Below, one piece after another: positions 47,489 through 57,218 of a stretch of 64,000 nt of DNA (the first letter of the stretch is position 1; the number at the start of each line of letters is the position of its first letter). A program made the position numbers and the translations under genes. The DNA comes from Burkholderiales bacterium (lineage in GTDB: Bacteria > Pseudomonadota > Gammaproteobacteria > Burkholderiales > Methylophilaceae). The stretch spans positions 1 through 64,000 of the forward strand of contig JAURKY010000001.1 of assembly GCA_030831475.1 (NCBI GenBank), in the 5' to 3' direction. The notes under the pieces are model-generated. The model was not told the origin of the DNA, made no database searches, and was given only the letters and a program-made list of their open reading frames with translations.

Positions 47489-47544
47489 TAAATAATAAAG
47501 TAAATAGGTTATATTTATTTAATATTTATATTTGTTATTCTAAT

Positions 47545-47748
47545 ATGAAAATAATAATTAATGGAATCGAAAAAGAGTTTGATGGCAATTCATTAACGGC
47601 TAATGAATTAGTCAATCACTTACAATTAGAGGGTAAACGGTTTGCCATTGAACGCAATGGAGAAATTTTACCTAAAGGATTGTTTGCTGAACTCACCATT
47701 AATGAGGGCGATCGTTTAGAAATAGTAGGAGCTGTGGGCGGTGGATAA
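47545..47748 (+). CDS. thiS: Thiamine sulfur-carrier protein
   Basis: ThiS is a ubiquitin-like carrier whose C-terminal Gly-Gly is thiocarboxylated to donate sulfur to the thiazole ring. The 67-residue protein starts [19 protein letters not shown] and ends VGAVGGG, as expected. The track ORF adds 36 residues that look non-coding; ATG 47545 matches the family start. No Shine-Dalgarno is seen. The stop lies inside thiG (8-base overlap), so carrier and synthase are coupled. Confidence 0.9.
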   Translation: MKIIINGIEKEFDGNSLTANELVNHLQLEGKRFAIERNGEILPKGLFAELTINEGDRLEIVGAVGGG

Positions 47749-48541
47749 ACATGAATTTAATTCCAATGAGTGGGTCATTGCTGGACGACCGTTCCAGTCT
47801 AGACTGCTTGTGGGTACCGGAAAGTATAGAGATTTCAAAGAGACACGTTTAGCAATTGAGAAAAGTGGTGCGCAAATCGTCACCGTAGCGATCCGACGAA
47901 CGAATATCGGTCAAGATGCTAATGAGCCATCGTTACTAGATTTTTTACCCCCTGATCAGTTTACCTATTTACCCAATACAGCAGGTTGCTATACTGCGGA
48001 TGATGCTATCAGGACCTTAAGGTTAGCCCGTGAACTTTTAGATGGTCATAATTTAGTCAAGCTAGAAGTCTTAGGTGATCAAAAAACACTCTACCCTAAC
48101 GTTGTTGAAACGCTTGAGGCTGCAAAGATTCTTATCAAAGATGGATTTGATGTGATGGTTTATACCTCGGATGATCCGATCATTGCCAAACAATTAGAGG
48201 ACATCGGTTGTTGCGCTATCATGCCATTAGCATCTCTCATTGGTTCGGGTATGGGTATTTTAAATCCTTGGAATTTAGAAATTATTATCGATACGGTTAA
48301 AGTCCCGGTCATTGTTGATGCCGGTGTGGGTACTGCATCAGATGCTGCTATTGCTATGGAGTTAGGTTGTGATGGCGTATTGATGAATACCGCCATTGCT
48401 ACTGCAAAAGATCCAATACTTATGGCTTCTGCAATGAAAAAATCCATTGAGGCAGGCAGGGAGGCTTTTCTAGCTGGTCGAATGGATAAAAAATTATACT
48501 CAGCCTCACCAAGTTCACCCATGTCAGGATTGATAAAATAA
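47741..48541 (+). CDS. thiG: Thiazole synthase
   Basis: ThiG forms the thiamine thiazole from deoxyxylulose phosphate, dehydroglycine and ThiS sulfur. The 266-residue barrel has [44 protein letters not shown] with the Schiff-base Lys, [30 protein letters not shown] and the phosphate loop [17 protein letters not shown]. Start is GTG 47741 inside thiS. ThiF and ThiO/ThiH are not in this window. Confidence 0.95.
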   Translation: MDKHEFNSNEWVIAGRPFQSRLLVGTGKYRDFKETRLAIEKSGAQIVTVAIRRTNIGQDANEPSLLDFLPPDQFTYLPNTAGCYTADDAIRTLRLARELLDGHNLVKLEVLGDQKTLYPNVVETLEAAKILIKDGFDVMVYTSDDPIIAKQLEDIGCCAIMPLASLIGSGMGILNPWNLEIIIDTVKVPVIVDAGVGTASDAAIAMELGCDGVLMNTAIATAKDPILMASAMKKSIEAGREAFLAGRMDKKLYSASPSSPMSGLIK

Positions 48542-48544
48542 AAA

Positions 48545-48919
48545 GTGCATACACCTGAAATAGAAATTCAAATCGAAACAAACTATATTCAGGAAAGATC
48601 GATTATTGAAAAAAATCGATATTTTTTTACTTATACCGTTCATATAAAAAATATAAGTCAGCAAACCGTCCAATTGATTAGTCGTCATTGGATTTTTGAG
48701 AATGCTCATGGGGAAACGTTTGAAGTTAAAGGGTCAGGCGTGGTGGGTGAAAAACCGGTGATTAAGTCTGGAGAAATTTATTCTTACACGAGCGCTACAG
48801 AGATTAATACTCCGAGCGGTCTTATGTATGGCTCCTATCAGATGATTGACGAAAAAGCCCAAGGGTTTGATGCAAAAATTCCTATCTTCAAATTAATTAT
48901 GCCAAGAGTGCTCCACTAA
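48545..48919 (+). CDS. apaG: ApaG family protein
   Basis: The 124-residue beta-sandwich protein matches ApaG (DUF525): EIEIQIETNYIQERSIIEKNRYFFTYTVHIKN, RHWIFENAHGETFEVKGSGVVGEKPVIKSG and the GLMYGSYQM block. ApaG is linked to magnesium/cobalt efflux in Salmonella, but its activity is not defined. GTG 48545 lies 3 bases after thiG; the TAATG at the end overlaps the mltA ATG, so the three genes form one translational chain. Confidence 0.92.
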   Translation: MHTPEIEIQIETNYIQERSIIEKNRYFFTYTVHIKNISQQTVQLISRHWIFENAHGETFEVKGSGVVGEKPVIKSGEIYSYTSATEINTPSGLMYGSYQMIDEKAQGFDAKIPIFKLIMPRVLH

Positions 48920-50139
48920 TGAGATTAATTTTCATCTTAGCCGTTTTGATATTGCTTAATAGTTGTAGCCAACTAGGTCAAGACGTTGCAGATTGTGATT
49001 GTGAGGAACAAATATTAAAGGCTACAAAAGAGGAGTCGCTTAAATGTGAGGCTTATCCTGAAAAAGCACTTGAAGCAGAAATTAAACCTTATAGCCTTCT
49101 TGTAAAAACCTCTTGGACAGAAATTGATGCACTTTTAGCCGAGGATCATTTGAATCTATCTTGGCCTGCCTGGCTTCGAAGTTGTGATGCATTAAAAAAT
49201 AAAGAGTCATGGCAAGATGTTTGTCATAAAGCCAACCAACTTATTTCTCCTTCAGATGATGAAATTAAATCCTTTTTTTATAGCCACTTTGATTTATACC
49301 AAGCTAAAAAAGATGATGAGTCGTTAGAGGGCCTGGTCACTGGTTACTATCAGCCAATACTAAAAGGAAGCCGAAAAAAATCAAAGCAATACGCAACCCC
49401 GCTCTATTCACCACCCAATGATTTAATCACGGTTGATTTAAGTGAGGTTTATCCAGACTTAAAGTACATGCGATTAAGGGGAAAGGTTGAGGGCAATAAA
49501 TTGGTTCCCTATCCAACGAGAGAGGAGCTTGCGCATAAACAAGATCAAATTCTGGGCAATGAATTACTTTGGGTCAAAGATCCAGTTGAAGCTTTTTTTC
49601 TAGAGATTCAAGGATCTGGTGTTATTGAGTTAGATTCGGGTGAGAGAATTCAGGTGGGTTATGCGAATCAAAACGGACACCCATATCGCTCGATGGGACG
49701 TGCATTAATTAATGAGGGCGAGTTATCGAGGCACCGCGTCTCTATGCAAAGTATTAAAACTTGGGCAAAAAAGAATCCAAAAAAACTACAAAAATTTTTA
49801 AATGCTAATCCGAGCGTAGTTTTTTTTCGTGAGCTAGAAAAAGGTTTACCAGGCCCACTAGGGGCAATGGGTGTTCCAGTCACGGCTGAACGTTCAGTGG
49901 CCGTTGATCGTAAATTTATTCCATTAGGAGCCCCAGTTTTTTTATCGACTACATGGCCTAATTCCTCAAAACCACTCAATCAGCTCATGATGGCGCAGGA
50001 TACAGGGGGTGCGATTGGCGGAGGTGTACGTATTGATTTCTATTGGGGTCAAGGAGACCGAGCGGGTAAATTAGCAGGCTCAATGAAGCAAGAGGGTAAG
50101 GTCTGGGTGTTGCTTCCGAAAGGATTTAAATTTCCATAA
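48919..50139 (+). CDS. mltA: Membrane-bound lytic murein transglycosylase A
   Basis: MltA cleaves peptidoglycan glycan strands, leaving 1,6-anhydro ends. A lipoprotein signal (LIFILAVLILLNSCSQLG) places it at the outer membrane. The MltA domain (about 110-280, GLVTGYYQPILKGSRK) and the C-terminal 3D domain (MAQDTGGAIGGGVRIDFYWG with the catalytic Asp) are complete, and length is normal at 406. It shares its ATG with the apaG stop. A terminator-like hairpin follows its stop on the other strand. Confidence 0.93.
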   Translation: MRLIFILAVLILLNSCSQLGQDVADCDCEEQILKATKEESLKCEAYPEKALEAEIKPYSLLVKTSWTEIDALLAEDHLNLSWPAWLRSCDALKNKESWQDVCHKANQLISPSDDEIKSFFYSHFDLYQAKKDDESLEGLVTGYYQPILKGSRKKSKQYATPLYSPPNDLITVDLSEVYPDLKYMRLRGKVEGNKLVPYPTREELAHKQDQILGNELLWVKDPVEAFFLEIQGSGVIELDSGERIQVGYANQNGHPYRSMGRALINEGELSRHRVSMQSIKTWAKKNPKKLQKFLNANPSVVFFRELEKGLPGPLGAMGVPVTAERSVAVDRKFIPLGAPVFLSTTWPNSSKPLNQLMMAQDTGGAIGGGVRIDFYWGQGDRAGKLAGSMKQEGKVWVLLPKGFKFP

Positions 50140-50141
50140 AA

Positions 50142-50162
50142 AAAGGGAGACTAGCCCCCTTT
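50142..50162 (-). terminator. Terminator of pqqA (minus strand)
   Basis: On the minus strand aaaggg(g) and cccttt flank a short loop and are followed by a T-run (cccttttttt), 25 bases after the pqqA stop. In the plus direction it lies directly after mltA but lacks a U-tract. Confidence 0.6.
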
Positions 50163-50186
50163 GTAAAAATGTTTTGTAAAAAACAA

Positions 50187-50258
50187 TTACTTGTTCATTA
50201 CGTACATTGTTACTTCAAAACCGAAACGCATTTCAGTTGCAGCAGGTGTTGTCCACAT
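50187..50258 (-). CDS. pqqA: PQQ precursor peptide PqqA
   Basis: A 23-residue peptide absent from the track: MWTTPAATEMRFGFEVTMYV followed by MNK. It matches PqqA along its length, with Glu15 and Tyr19 in the conserved EVTMY arrangement; PqqE links these two residues and further processing gives PQQ. The Shine-Dalgarno aaaggag lies before ATG 50258. No pqqBCDE genes are adjacent, so this is an orphan copy, perhaps one of several as in other methylotrophs. PQQ would serve dehydrogenases such as the one at 28.6-30.3 kb. Confidence 0.92.
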   Translation of the reverse strand: MWTTPAATEMRFGFEVTMYVMNK

Positions 50259-50291
50259 AATGTAATCTCCTTTCTTAAATTTTGATTCTGA

Positions 50292-50307
50292 AGAAAGCAA
50301 GCTTTCT
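50292..50307 (-). promoter_or_regulatory. Hairpin in the pqqA leader
   Basis: agaaagc and gctttct form a perfect 7-bp inverted repeat with a 2-base centre, about 35-50 bases before the pqqA ATG. It may be an mRNA-stabilising stem or an operator. No U-tract follows. Confidence 0.4.
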
Positions 50308-50397
50308 AACAGTTTATACACTATATAAAATTTTTTCTTAAAGATCATTATTTCTTAATGAAAATAATCTAATGAAAATCATGATCATAAAAAAGAG

Positions 50398-50421
50398 AAA
50401 GGGTGCCAAATGGCACCCTTT
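50398..50421 (-). terminator. Terminator of the porin-glnK-amtB operon
   Basis: On the minus strand aaagggtgcc and ggcacccttt form a perfect 10-bp stem around a 4-base loop, followed by ctcttttttat. It ends the amtB transcript 33 bases after the stop and separates it from pqqA. Confidence 0.9.
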
Positions 50422-50453
50422 CGATCACTCAGTTACTACAACAGGAGGAAGTA

Positions 50454-51854
50454 TTATGAGTGATAAGCGGTCTCACCATGTGAAGTTGTATCAAGACCTG
50501 TTCTCTCATCTTCTTCACTAACTCGAAGACCCATAACCATATCAATGATCTTGAAGAGAACATAACTGATTACACCACACCAAATCACGGTGAAGATGAC
50601 TGATTTTGCTTGAACCCATAGTTGGCTCATCATGGTGATACCCTCGTCGTAACCTACGCCACCAAATTCAGCTGACATGAGAACAGCAAGGCCTACAGCA
50701 CCAACGATACCTGCCACACCATGAATACCGAAAACATCTAAAGAGTCATCGTATCCAAGTGCTTTTTTAAGACTTGTACAAGCCCAGTAAGCTACAACTG
50801 ATGCCACAAGACCAAGGACAATTGCTCCGAGTGGACCTACGACAGCACAAGCAGGTGTAATGGCTACTAGACCTGAGATTGCACCTGAAGCACCACCTAG
50901 CATGGATGGTTTACCTTTAGCAATCCATTCGATAAGCACCCAACCTAAGACAGCAGCAGCTGTAGCAACTTGAGTGTTAATCATGACTAGACCAGCAACG
51001 CCGTCAGCAGCTAATTCACTACCCACGTTGAAACCAAACCAACCAGCCCATAGAAGAGATGCACCCACCATGGTTAAAGGAAGACTGTGAGGAGCCATGG
51101 CTTCTTTACCATAACCAATACGTTTTCCGATGACGATGGCACCTACAAGAGCAGCAATACCAGCGTTGATGTGAACGACCGTTCCACCAGCGAAGTCGAC
51201 TGCACCCCAGCTTGAGATTAAACCACCACCCCAAACCATATGGCAGATTGGAGCATAAACAAGTAATGCCCAGCCTGTTAAAAATACTAAAAGGGATGAG
51301 AATTTAATACGCTCAGCGAAAGCACCTACAATCAGTGCGGGTGTGAGAGCAAAGAAAGTGAGCTGGAATGTCACAAATACAAACTCAGGAATCGTACCGC
51401 TTATTCCCTCGCTCGTCATACCTTTGAGGAATGCTAGACTAAAATCACCGACATATGCATTACCTTCTGAGAAAGCCAAACTGTAACCGACAACCACCCA
51501 AAGGACAGACATGAGTGAGACAGTGACAAAGACCTGCATTAAAACGGAGAGCATGTTTTTAGATCTAACTAGACCTCCGTAAAAAAGAGCAAGACCTGGA
51601 ATGGCCATCACTAAAACTAAAATGGTGGCTACAATCATCCAGGCAGTATCACCTGCGGATAAAGTGGGCGCCTCTTCAGCAGCCGCTGGTTCTTGAACCG
51701 GCATCTCAGCATGATCGCCATGCATCTCGGCAACGATGTTTGTTTGCCATAAGGCATCATTCGCAGTATTCACTTCAGTTGCCATACCTGTGAATGAAAA
51801 GAGTAGTAGACTCATCATGCCTACCAGACCAAATTTCGAAATCCATTTTTTCAT
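50454..51854 (-). CDS. amtB: Ammonium transporter AmtB
   Basis: AmtB takes up ammonium. The 466-residue protein has a signal peptide (MKKWISKFGLVGMMSLLLFSF ... MATEV), a linker with a His-rich patch (MHGDHAEMPVQEP), then eleven transmembrane helices with the Amt signature DFAGGTVVHINAGIAALVGA and the twin-His pore region (GVAGIVGAVGLAVLMS). ATG 51854 is preceded by aaggag; the track ORF adds 21 residues from the glnK region. It is the last gene of the porin-glnK-amtB operon. PII binding by GlnK would block the pore when nitrogen is plentiful. Confidence 0.94.
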   Translation of the reverse strand: MKKWISKFGLVGMMSLLLFSFTGMATEVNTANDALWQTNIVAEMHGDHAEMPVQEPAAAEEAPTLSAGDTAWMIVATILVLVMAIPGLALFYGGLVRSKNMLSVLMQVFVTVSLMSVLWVVVGYSLAFSEGNAYVGDFSLAFLKGMTSEGISGTIPEFVFVTFQLTFFALTPALIVGAFAERIKFSSLLVFLTGWALLVYAPICHMVWGGGLISSWGAVDFAGGTVVHINAGIAALVGAIVIGKRIGYGKEAMAPHSLPLTMVGASLLWAGWFGFNVGSELAADGVAGLVMINTQVATAAAVLGWVLIEWIAKGKPSMLGGASGAISGLVAITPACAVVGPLGAIVLGLVASVVAYWACTSLKKALGYDDSLDVFGIHGVAGIVGAVGLAVLMSAEFGGVGYDEGITMMSQLWVQAKSVIFTVIWCGVISYVLFKIIDMVMGLRVSEEDERTGLDTTSHGETAYHS

Positions 51855-51864
51855 GATTGTCTCC

Positions 51865-52221
<357 letters not shown>

Positions 52222-53007
52222 TTAAAATGATGCGCTTAAATAAGCTCCACCGACGGCATCGCCAACTTTTACCGTACCGAATGTCCAGCTTGAATCTGTC
52301 ATATCAGTATCTGTATAGAAAGCACCAACTGAATATGTATCATTTAATGCATAATCAAGGTTTACCTTCCAATCTGTGTAATCAAGATCTGTTCCAGCTC
52401 CTGAGCCAAATGTTTGATGTCCTACATGTCCTGATAAAGTAGCTTGTCCAAAAGGAATATCCACAGTTAGATCTGAATATGTTTCACCGTCCATATCAGC
52501 AAAACCCCAAGCCTCATCTGAAACAACCATATAGTTAGTTAAAGATACAGAGAAAAGATCATGAGAATAACTCAAACCCAAATAGACCTCTGTTGCATCA
52601 GCATCAGCAATATTTGCTCTTTGGTCGCCTGGATACCAGAATTGAAGAACACCAATATCATATCCAAAACCTGTATCGCCAAAACTGCCAGCAAAACCTC
52701 CGTATACGTCAATCTCAATGCTGTTTTCGACCATGGCGCTAGAAGAACCAACCGTAGTCCATTCAACGTTGGATGCCCAAGTTCCAATGTAGAAACCACT
52801 GGAGTGCTCAACATCAAAACCACCTTGTAAAGCAGGGTTGTTCTGTGTTTGTGTATAACCCCTAAAGATATAATCACTGTAAAGACCAACATTACTGCTT
52901 ACACTGAAACCTGATTCTTCTGCCGGAGCAGCTTCCTCTGCATAAATCGCCGTCAAAGGTACCATCAAGGCACCGATCACTGCGGCTTTTAAAGTGTTAA
53001 TTTTCAT
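52222..53007 (-). CDS. TorF family putative porin
   Basis: The 261-residue outer membrane protein has a signal peptide (AAVIGALMVPLTAIYA), then a beta-rich body starting VSSNVGLYSDYIFRGYTQTQNNPALQGG, the mark of the TorF/Gcw_chp porin family, and ends in the C-terminal aromatic LSASF needed for outer membrane insertion. In betaproteobacteria this family is typically encoded just before glnK-amtB, so it is probably a channel for small nitrogen compounds. It has aaggaag before its ATG and the sigma-54 promoter about 46 bases upstream. Confidence 0.88.
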   Translation of the reverse strand: MKINTLKAAVIGALMVPLTAIYAEEAAPAEESGFSVSSNVGLYSDYIFRGYTQTQNNPALQGGFDVEHSSGFYIGTWASNVEWTTVGSSSAMVENSIEIDVYGGFAGSFGDTGFGYDIGVLQFWYPGDQRANIADADATEVYLGLSYSHDLFSVSLTNYMVVSDEAWGFADMDGETYSDLTVDIPFGQATLSGHVGHQTFGSGAGTDLDYTDWKVNLDYALNDTYSVGAFYTDTDMTDSSWTFGTVKVGDAVGGAYLSASF

Positions 53008-53052
53008 TTTTACTTCCTTCCTTTAAAAAATTAAATACAACAAATAATTACA

Positions 53053-53068
53053 AGCAATTTGCGTGCCA
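53053..53068 (-). promoter_or_regulatory. Sigma-54 promoter of the porin-glnK-amtB operon
   Basis: The minus strand reads TGGCACGCAAATTGCT, matching the sigma-54 consensus TGGCAC-N5-TTGCW at every conserved position, with GG and GC correctly spaced. It points towards the porin gene, leaving a leader of about 35 bases. An NtrC-type activator would be expected; I found no clear NtrC site in the neighbouring bases. Confidence 0.9.
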
Positions 53069-53158
53069 AAAAATTATTGGGGAATAACTATTTTTTCCGC
53101 ATGCTCAGATAAAACATCAAAAAAGCTGTTAAAATCAATGTTTTACGAATCACATACT

Positions 53159-53395
53159 ATGATAAAAAAAGAAAGATTAGAAGAAATTTCTGACAAAATT
53201 CGTGAATTAATTAAAAATTCACCAATTGAGGACATGGAAGAGAACATAAATGCACTATTAAAGAGCATGTTCACCAAAATGGACCTGATTACCCGCGAAG
53301 AATTTGATGTTCAAACTGAAGTTCTCAAGAAAACTCGTTTGAAACTTGAAATGTTAGAAAAGAAACTCGACCAACTTGAAACTAAGAAGAAATAA
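53159..53395 (+). CDS. ubiK: Ubiquinone biosynthesis accessory factor UbiK-like
   Basis: The 78-residue protein is a helical coiled coil: RLEEISDKIRELIKNSPIEDMEENINALLKSMFTKMDLITREEFDVQTEVL then a Lys-rich helix. It matches the BMFP/UbiK family, which binds UbiJ and lipids in aerobic ubiquinone synthesis. ATG 53159 is chosen from family length; the track start at 53063 would run through the divergent sigma-54 promoter. An in-frame ATG at 53138 is also possible. No Shine-Dalgarno is seen. Confidence 0.85.
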   Translation: MIKKERLEEISDKIRELIKNSPIEDMEENINALLKSMFTKMDLITREEFDVQTEVLKKTRLKLEMLEKKLDQLETKKK

Positions 53396-53439
53396 TAAAC
53401 TCTACTTATTAAGCCGTTTTCGTTAAAATCCCTATATCA

Positions 53440-56400
53440 ATGAATGCAAACCATTATTTTGAAGTTGAAAAAAAACTCCGCCATATTATGTCTAAGCGCA
53501 TTATGGTGATGGACGGTGCCATGGGCACGATGATCCAGCAGTATAAGTTGGATGAAGAGGCTTACAGGGGAGGCACACAAGGTGAATTCAAATCATTTCA
53601 AGCACCAGAAGGTGAGCGAGAACTTTTTTTAAAAGGAAACAACGAGTTATTAAGCTTATCGCAACCTCAAATCATCCAAACCATTCATGAGCAATATCTT
53701 GAGGCAGGTGCAGATATTATTGAAACCAATACCTTTGGAGCCAATAGCATTGCTCAAGATGATTATTTTATGCCCCACCTTGTGGGCCGCATGAACCAAG
53801 AAGCGGTCAGGCTTGCAAAAGAGGCTGCAAAAAAATACAGCACGGATGATAAACCCCGATTTGTGGCAGGTGCCATTGGCCCTACGCCTAAAACAGCCTC
53901 TATTTCTCCTGACGTCAATGATCCAGGTGCAAGAAATATCAGCTTTGATGATTTGGTCAAAAGTTATGCTGAGCAAGTTACTATTTTTATTGAGTCAGGT
54001 GTTGACCTATTACTTGTTGAAACAGTTTTTGATACGCTCAATTGTAAGGCTGCGCTTTTTGCTATTGAAAATATTTTTAATCAATTAAACATAAGAATTC
54101 CACTGATGGTCTCGGGCACGATCACGGATGCATCAGGTCGAATTTTGTCTGGCCAAACCGTTTCAGCTTTTTGGAATTCGATTCGACATGCCAAACCATT
54201 AACAGTAGGACTTAATTGTGCATTAGGTGCTGCTCTTATGCGACCCTACGCTGATGAACTGTCTCAGTTAGCCGATACCCATATATGTATTTATCCTAAC
54301 GCGGGCCTCCCCAATCCAATGTCGGAGACCGGGTTTGACGAAAAACCTAATGACACATCAAGCCTCTTAAAAGAATTTGCACAAAGCGGTTTTGTAAATA
54401 TTGCCGGAGGTTGTTGTGGCACCACACCTGAACATATTCGAGCTATAGCTCAAGAGATTGAAGGAATTAAACCTAGAGAAATTCCCTCACATGATCGATA
54501 TATGCGCTTATCAGGGCTTGAGGCTTTGGGCATCAAAGAGAATAGTTTGTTTGTCAATGTAGGTGAGCGAACCAATGTCACAGGATCAAAAGCCTTTGCA
54601 AGGTTAATCTTGAATGAGCAATACGAAGAGGCCGTTGCTGTTGCAAGGCAGCAGGTTGAGAATGGCGCAGAAATCATTGATGTCAATATGGATGAGGGTA
54701 TGCTCGATGCTGAAAAAGCCATGACCCATTTCTTAAATTTAATTGCATCCGAGCCTGACATCGCTCGTATTCCCATCATGGTGGACTCCTCCAAGTGGTC
54801 AGTGATTGAGGCTGGACTTAAATGCGTCCAAGGCAAAGCTATTGTAAATTCAGTGTCACTCAAAGAGGGTGAAGAAGTATTTCTTCATCAAGCCCAACTT
54901 TGCAGACAATATGGTGCAGCCATTATTGTGATGGCTTTTGATGAGACAGGACAGGCAGATACCTATGAGCGCAAGATTGAAATATGTGCAAGGGCCTACA
55001 ATTTACTTACTAAAACTTTAGATTTTCCGCCCGAGGACATTATTTTTGACCCCAATATATTTGCCATTGCTACCGGTATTGAGGAACACAATAATTATGC
55101 AGTTGATTTTATTAATGCCACCCGGTGGATTAAAGAAAACCTGCCCTATGCCAAAGTCTCAGGGGGTGTTTCAAATGTCAGTTTTAGCTTTAGGGGTAAT
55201 GAGCCAGCGCGTGAGGCGATACATACCGTCTTTTTATACCATGCAATTAGAGCAGGCTTATCGATGGGTATTGTTAATGCAGGCATGATCGGGGTCTATG
55301 ATGATTTGGATCCCAAGGTTCGTGAAATTGTCGAGGATGTTGTATTAAATAGAAAACCTAATGCCACTGAAAAATTAATCGAGATTGCAGGAAGCCTGAA
55401 GGGTGAGAAAAAAGAGGGTGAGAAAAATAATTGGCGAGGTGATGAAAAAAATAAAGTCAGTGTTGAAAAAAGAATTGAATTTTCTTTAGTTCATGGCATT
55501 ACAGATTACATCGTAGAAGATACCGAAGAGGCTCGACAGGCCATTATGGCTAGTGAAGATGGACGGCCTATCCAGGTGATCGAGGGACCCTTAATGGATG
55601 GTATGAATGTCGTAGGCGATCTATTTGCTCAGGGCAAAATGTTTTTACCTCAAGTGGTGAAATCCGCCCGGGTTATGAAACAAGCCGTAGCTCACTTAGT
55701 CCCCTTCATTGAAAAAGAAAAAGAGGACGAAGAAAAACGAACAGGAATTAAAGCTAAGCCCAAAGGCAAGATGCTGATCGCGACCGTTAAGGGCGATGTG
55801 CATGATATTGGAAAAAATATCGTCTCAGTGGTGCTTCAATGTAATAACTTTGAGGTGGTTAATATGGGGGTTATGGTGCCCTGTGCCGAGATTCTTGCCA
55901 AAGCGAAGGAGGAAAACGTTGATATTATCGGCCTCTCTGGCCTAATTACGCCTTCACTCGAAGAGATGGCTTATGTGGCATCTGAGATGCAAAGGGATCC
56001 TTTTTTTAGTGCAGTGAAAATGCCTCTCTTAATTGGCGGAGCGACAACTTCAAGAGCCCATACCGCGGTCAAGATTGCTCCAAAATATGACGGACCAGTC
56101 GTTTATGTGCCCGATGCGTCTCGTTCAGTTTCTGTTATGCAATCGCTTATGACGCCGGAGCAAAGAAAAAAATACATTGCTGATCTTGATCAAGATTATG
56201 AAAAAATTCGTCTTCAGCATAGTAAGAAAAAGGGTGCAACATATTTAACCTTAGCTGAGGCAAGGAACAACAAACTTCATTTGGATTTTAATCCTGTTAA
56301 GCCTAAGTTCATTGGCCGTAGGGTTTTTAAAAATATAGATCTTGCTATTTTAGTGCCTTACATAGATTGGACTCCCTTTTTTCAAACATGGGATCTCGCA

Positions 56401-57216
56401 GGAAGCTACCCTAAAATTTTAGAGGATCAGGTTGTTGGAAAAAGTGCTAAACAGGTATTTGGCGAGGCACTAAAAATGCTGGATAAATTAGTTAAAGAGA
56501 AGAAAATCAGAGCTAACGGCGTTGTTGGTTTTTTTCCTGCCAATTCAACTAATGACGATGATATAGAGGTTTACGAAGATGACACAAGATCGAAAACATT
56601 ATTTACCTATTATGGTTTAAGGCAACAGACCCTAAAGCCAACCATCAATGGCGAGCAAAAGCCAAATTTATGCCTTGCCGATTATATTGCGCCTAAGGAG
56701 AGTGATGCTAATGATTACATCGGCATGTTCGCTGTGACTGCAGGTGAGGGTGGTGAATACTATGAGTCATTGTTTGAAAAAAATCATGATGATTATGGAT
56801 CAATCATGTTTAAGGCCCTGACTGACCGACTTGCTGAGGCTTTTGCAGAGTATATGCATGAACGTGTGAGGACAGATTTATGGGGTTATGCATCCAATGA
56901 AAAACTTAATAAAGATGAATTAATTAAAGAAGTCTATGAAGGAATTAGGCCTGCGCCTGGTTATCCTGCTTGCCCTGGCCATAGCATTAAGAAGGAAATT
57001 TTTAAGGCTTTAAATACTCATGAAATTGGTATGTCTTTAACAGATAATTTTGCAATGAATCCGGCCTCATCAGTGAGCGGTTTTTATTTTGCTCATCCGA
57101 AAGCTAAATATTTTAGTGTCGATAAAATTGATGATGATCAGTTAAAAGATCTTGCCATTAGAAGTTCAGAATCTATTGAATTATTAAGAGCACAACTTGC
57201 ACCTAATATAAAATAA
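53440..57216 (+). CDS. metH: B12-dependent methionine synthase
   Basis: MetH transfers a methyl group from methyltetrahydrofolate to homocysteine through cobalamin. The 1258-residue protein has the full set: homocysteine domain ([14 protein letters not shown], zinc cysteines in NCALGA and [10 protein letters not shown]), folate domain ([33 protein letters not shown]), cobalamin domain with [19 protein letters not shown] (DxHxxG), and the reactivation domain ([13 protein letters not shown]). A charged Lys/Glu-rich linker ([10 protein letters not shown]) before the cap domain is the only odd part. It implies a cobalamin supply. mpl follows after 2 bases. Confidence 0.96.
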   Translation: MNANHYFEVEKKLRHIMSKRIMVMDGAMGTMIQQYKLDEEAYRGGTQGEFKSFQAPEGERELFLKGNNELLSLSQPQIIQTIHEQYLEAGADIIETNTFGANSIAQDDYFMPHLVGRMNQEAVRLAKEAAKKYSTDDKPRFVAGAIGPTPKTASISPDVNDPGARNISFDDLVKSYAEQVTIFIESGVDLLLVETVFDTLNCKAALFAIENIFNQLNIRIPLMVSGTITDASGRILSGQTVSAFWNSIRHAKPLTVGLNCALGAALMRPYADELSQLADTHICIYPNAGLPNPMSETGFDEKPNDTSSLLKEFAQSGFVNIAGGCCGTTPEHIRAIAQEIEGIKPREIPSHDRYMRLSGLEALGIKENSLFVNVGERTNVTGSKAFARLILNEQYEEAVAVARQQVENGAEIIDVNMDEGMLDAEKAMTHFLNLIASEPDIARIPIMVDSSKWSVIEAGLKCVQGKAIVNSVSLKEGEEVFLHQAQLCRQYGAAIIVMAFDETGQADTYERKIEICARAYNLLTKTLDFPPEDIIFDPNIFAIATGIEEHNNYAVDFINATRWIKENLPYAKVSGGVSNVSFSFRGNEPAREAIHTVFLYHAIRAGLSMGIVNAGMIGVYDDLDPKVREIVEDVVLNRKPNATEKLIEIAGSLKGEKKEGEKNNWRGDEKNKVSVEKRIEFSLVHGITDYIVEDTEEARQAIMASEDGRPIQVIEGPLMDGMNVVGDLFAQGKMFLPQVVKSARVMKQAVAHLVPFIEKEKEDEEKRTGIKAKPKGKMLIATVKGDVHDIGKNIVSVVLQCNNFEVVNMGVMVPCAEILAKAKEENVDIIGLSGLITPSLEEMAYVASEMQRDPFFSAVKMPLLIGGATTSRAHTAVKIAPKYDGPVVYVPDASRSVSVMQSLMTPEQRKKYIADLDQDYEKIRLQHSKKKGATYLTLAEARNNKLHLDFNPVKPKFIGRRVFKNIDLAILVPYIDWTPFFQTWDLAGSYPKILEDQVVGKSAKQVFGEALKMLDKLVKEKKIRANGVVGFFPANSTNDDDIEVYEDDTRSKTLFTYYGLRQQTLKPTINGEQKPNLCLADYIAPKESDANDYIGMFAVTAGEGGEYYESLFEKNHDDYGSIMFKALTDRLAEAFAEYMHERVRTDLWGYASNEKLNKDELIKEVYEGIRPAPGYPACPGHSIKKEIFKALNTHEIGMSLTDNFAMNPASSVSGFYFAHPKAKYFSVDKIDDDQLKDLAIRSSESIELLRAQLAPNIK

Positions 57217-57218
57217 TT

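Noticed and set aside
48160-48522. 120-residue minus-strand ORF
   Set aside because: Shadow of thiG.
50442-50520. Plus-strand mini-ORF with a strong aggagg Shine-Dalgarno, antisense to the end of amtB
   Set aside because: Only 21 residues, lying inside the amtB coding end with no recognisable motif; probably chance.
54450-54863. 137-residue minus-strand ORF
   Set aside because: Shadow of metH, whose conserved folate-domain motifs occupy the other strand.
55390-55450. Repeated ggtgagaaaaa units in metH
   Set aside because: A short Lys/Glu linker in a tolerated interdomain position, not a regulatory repeat.
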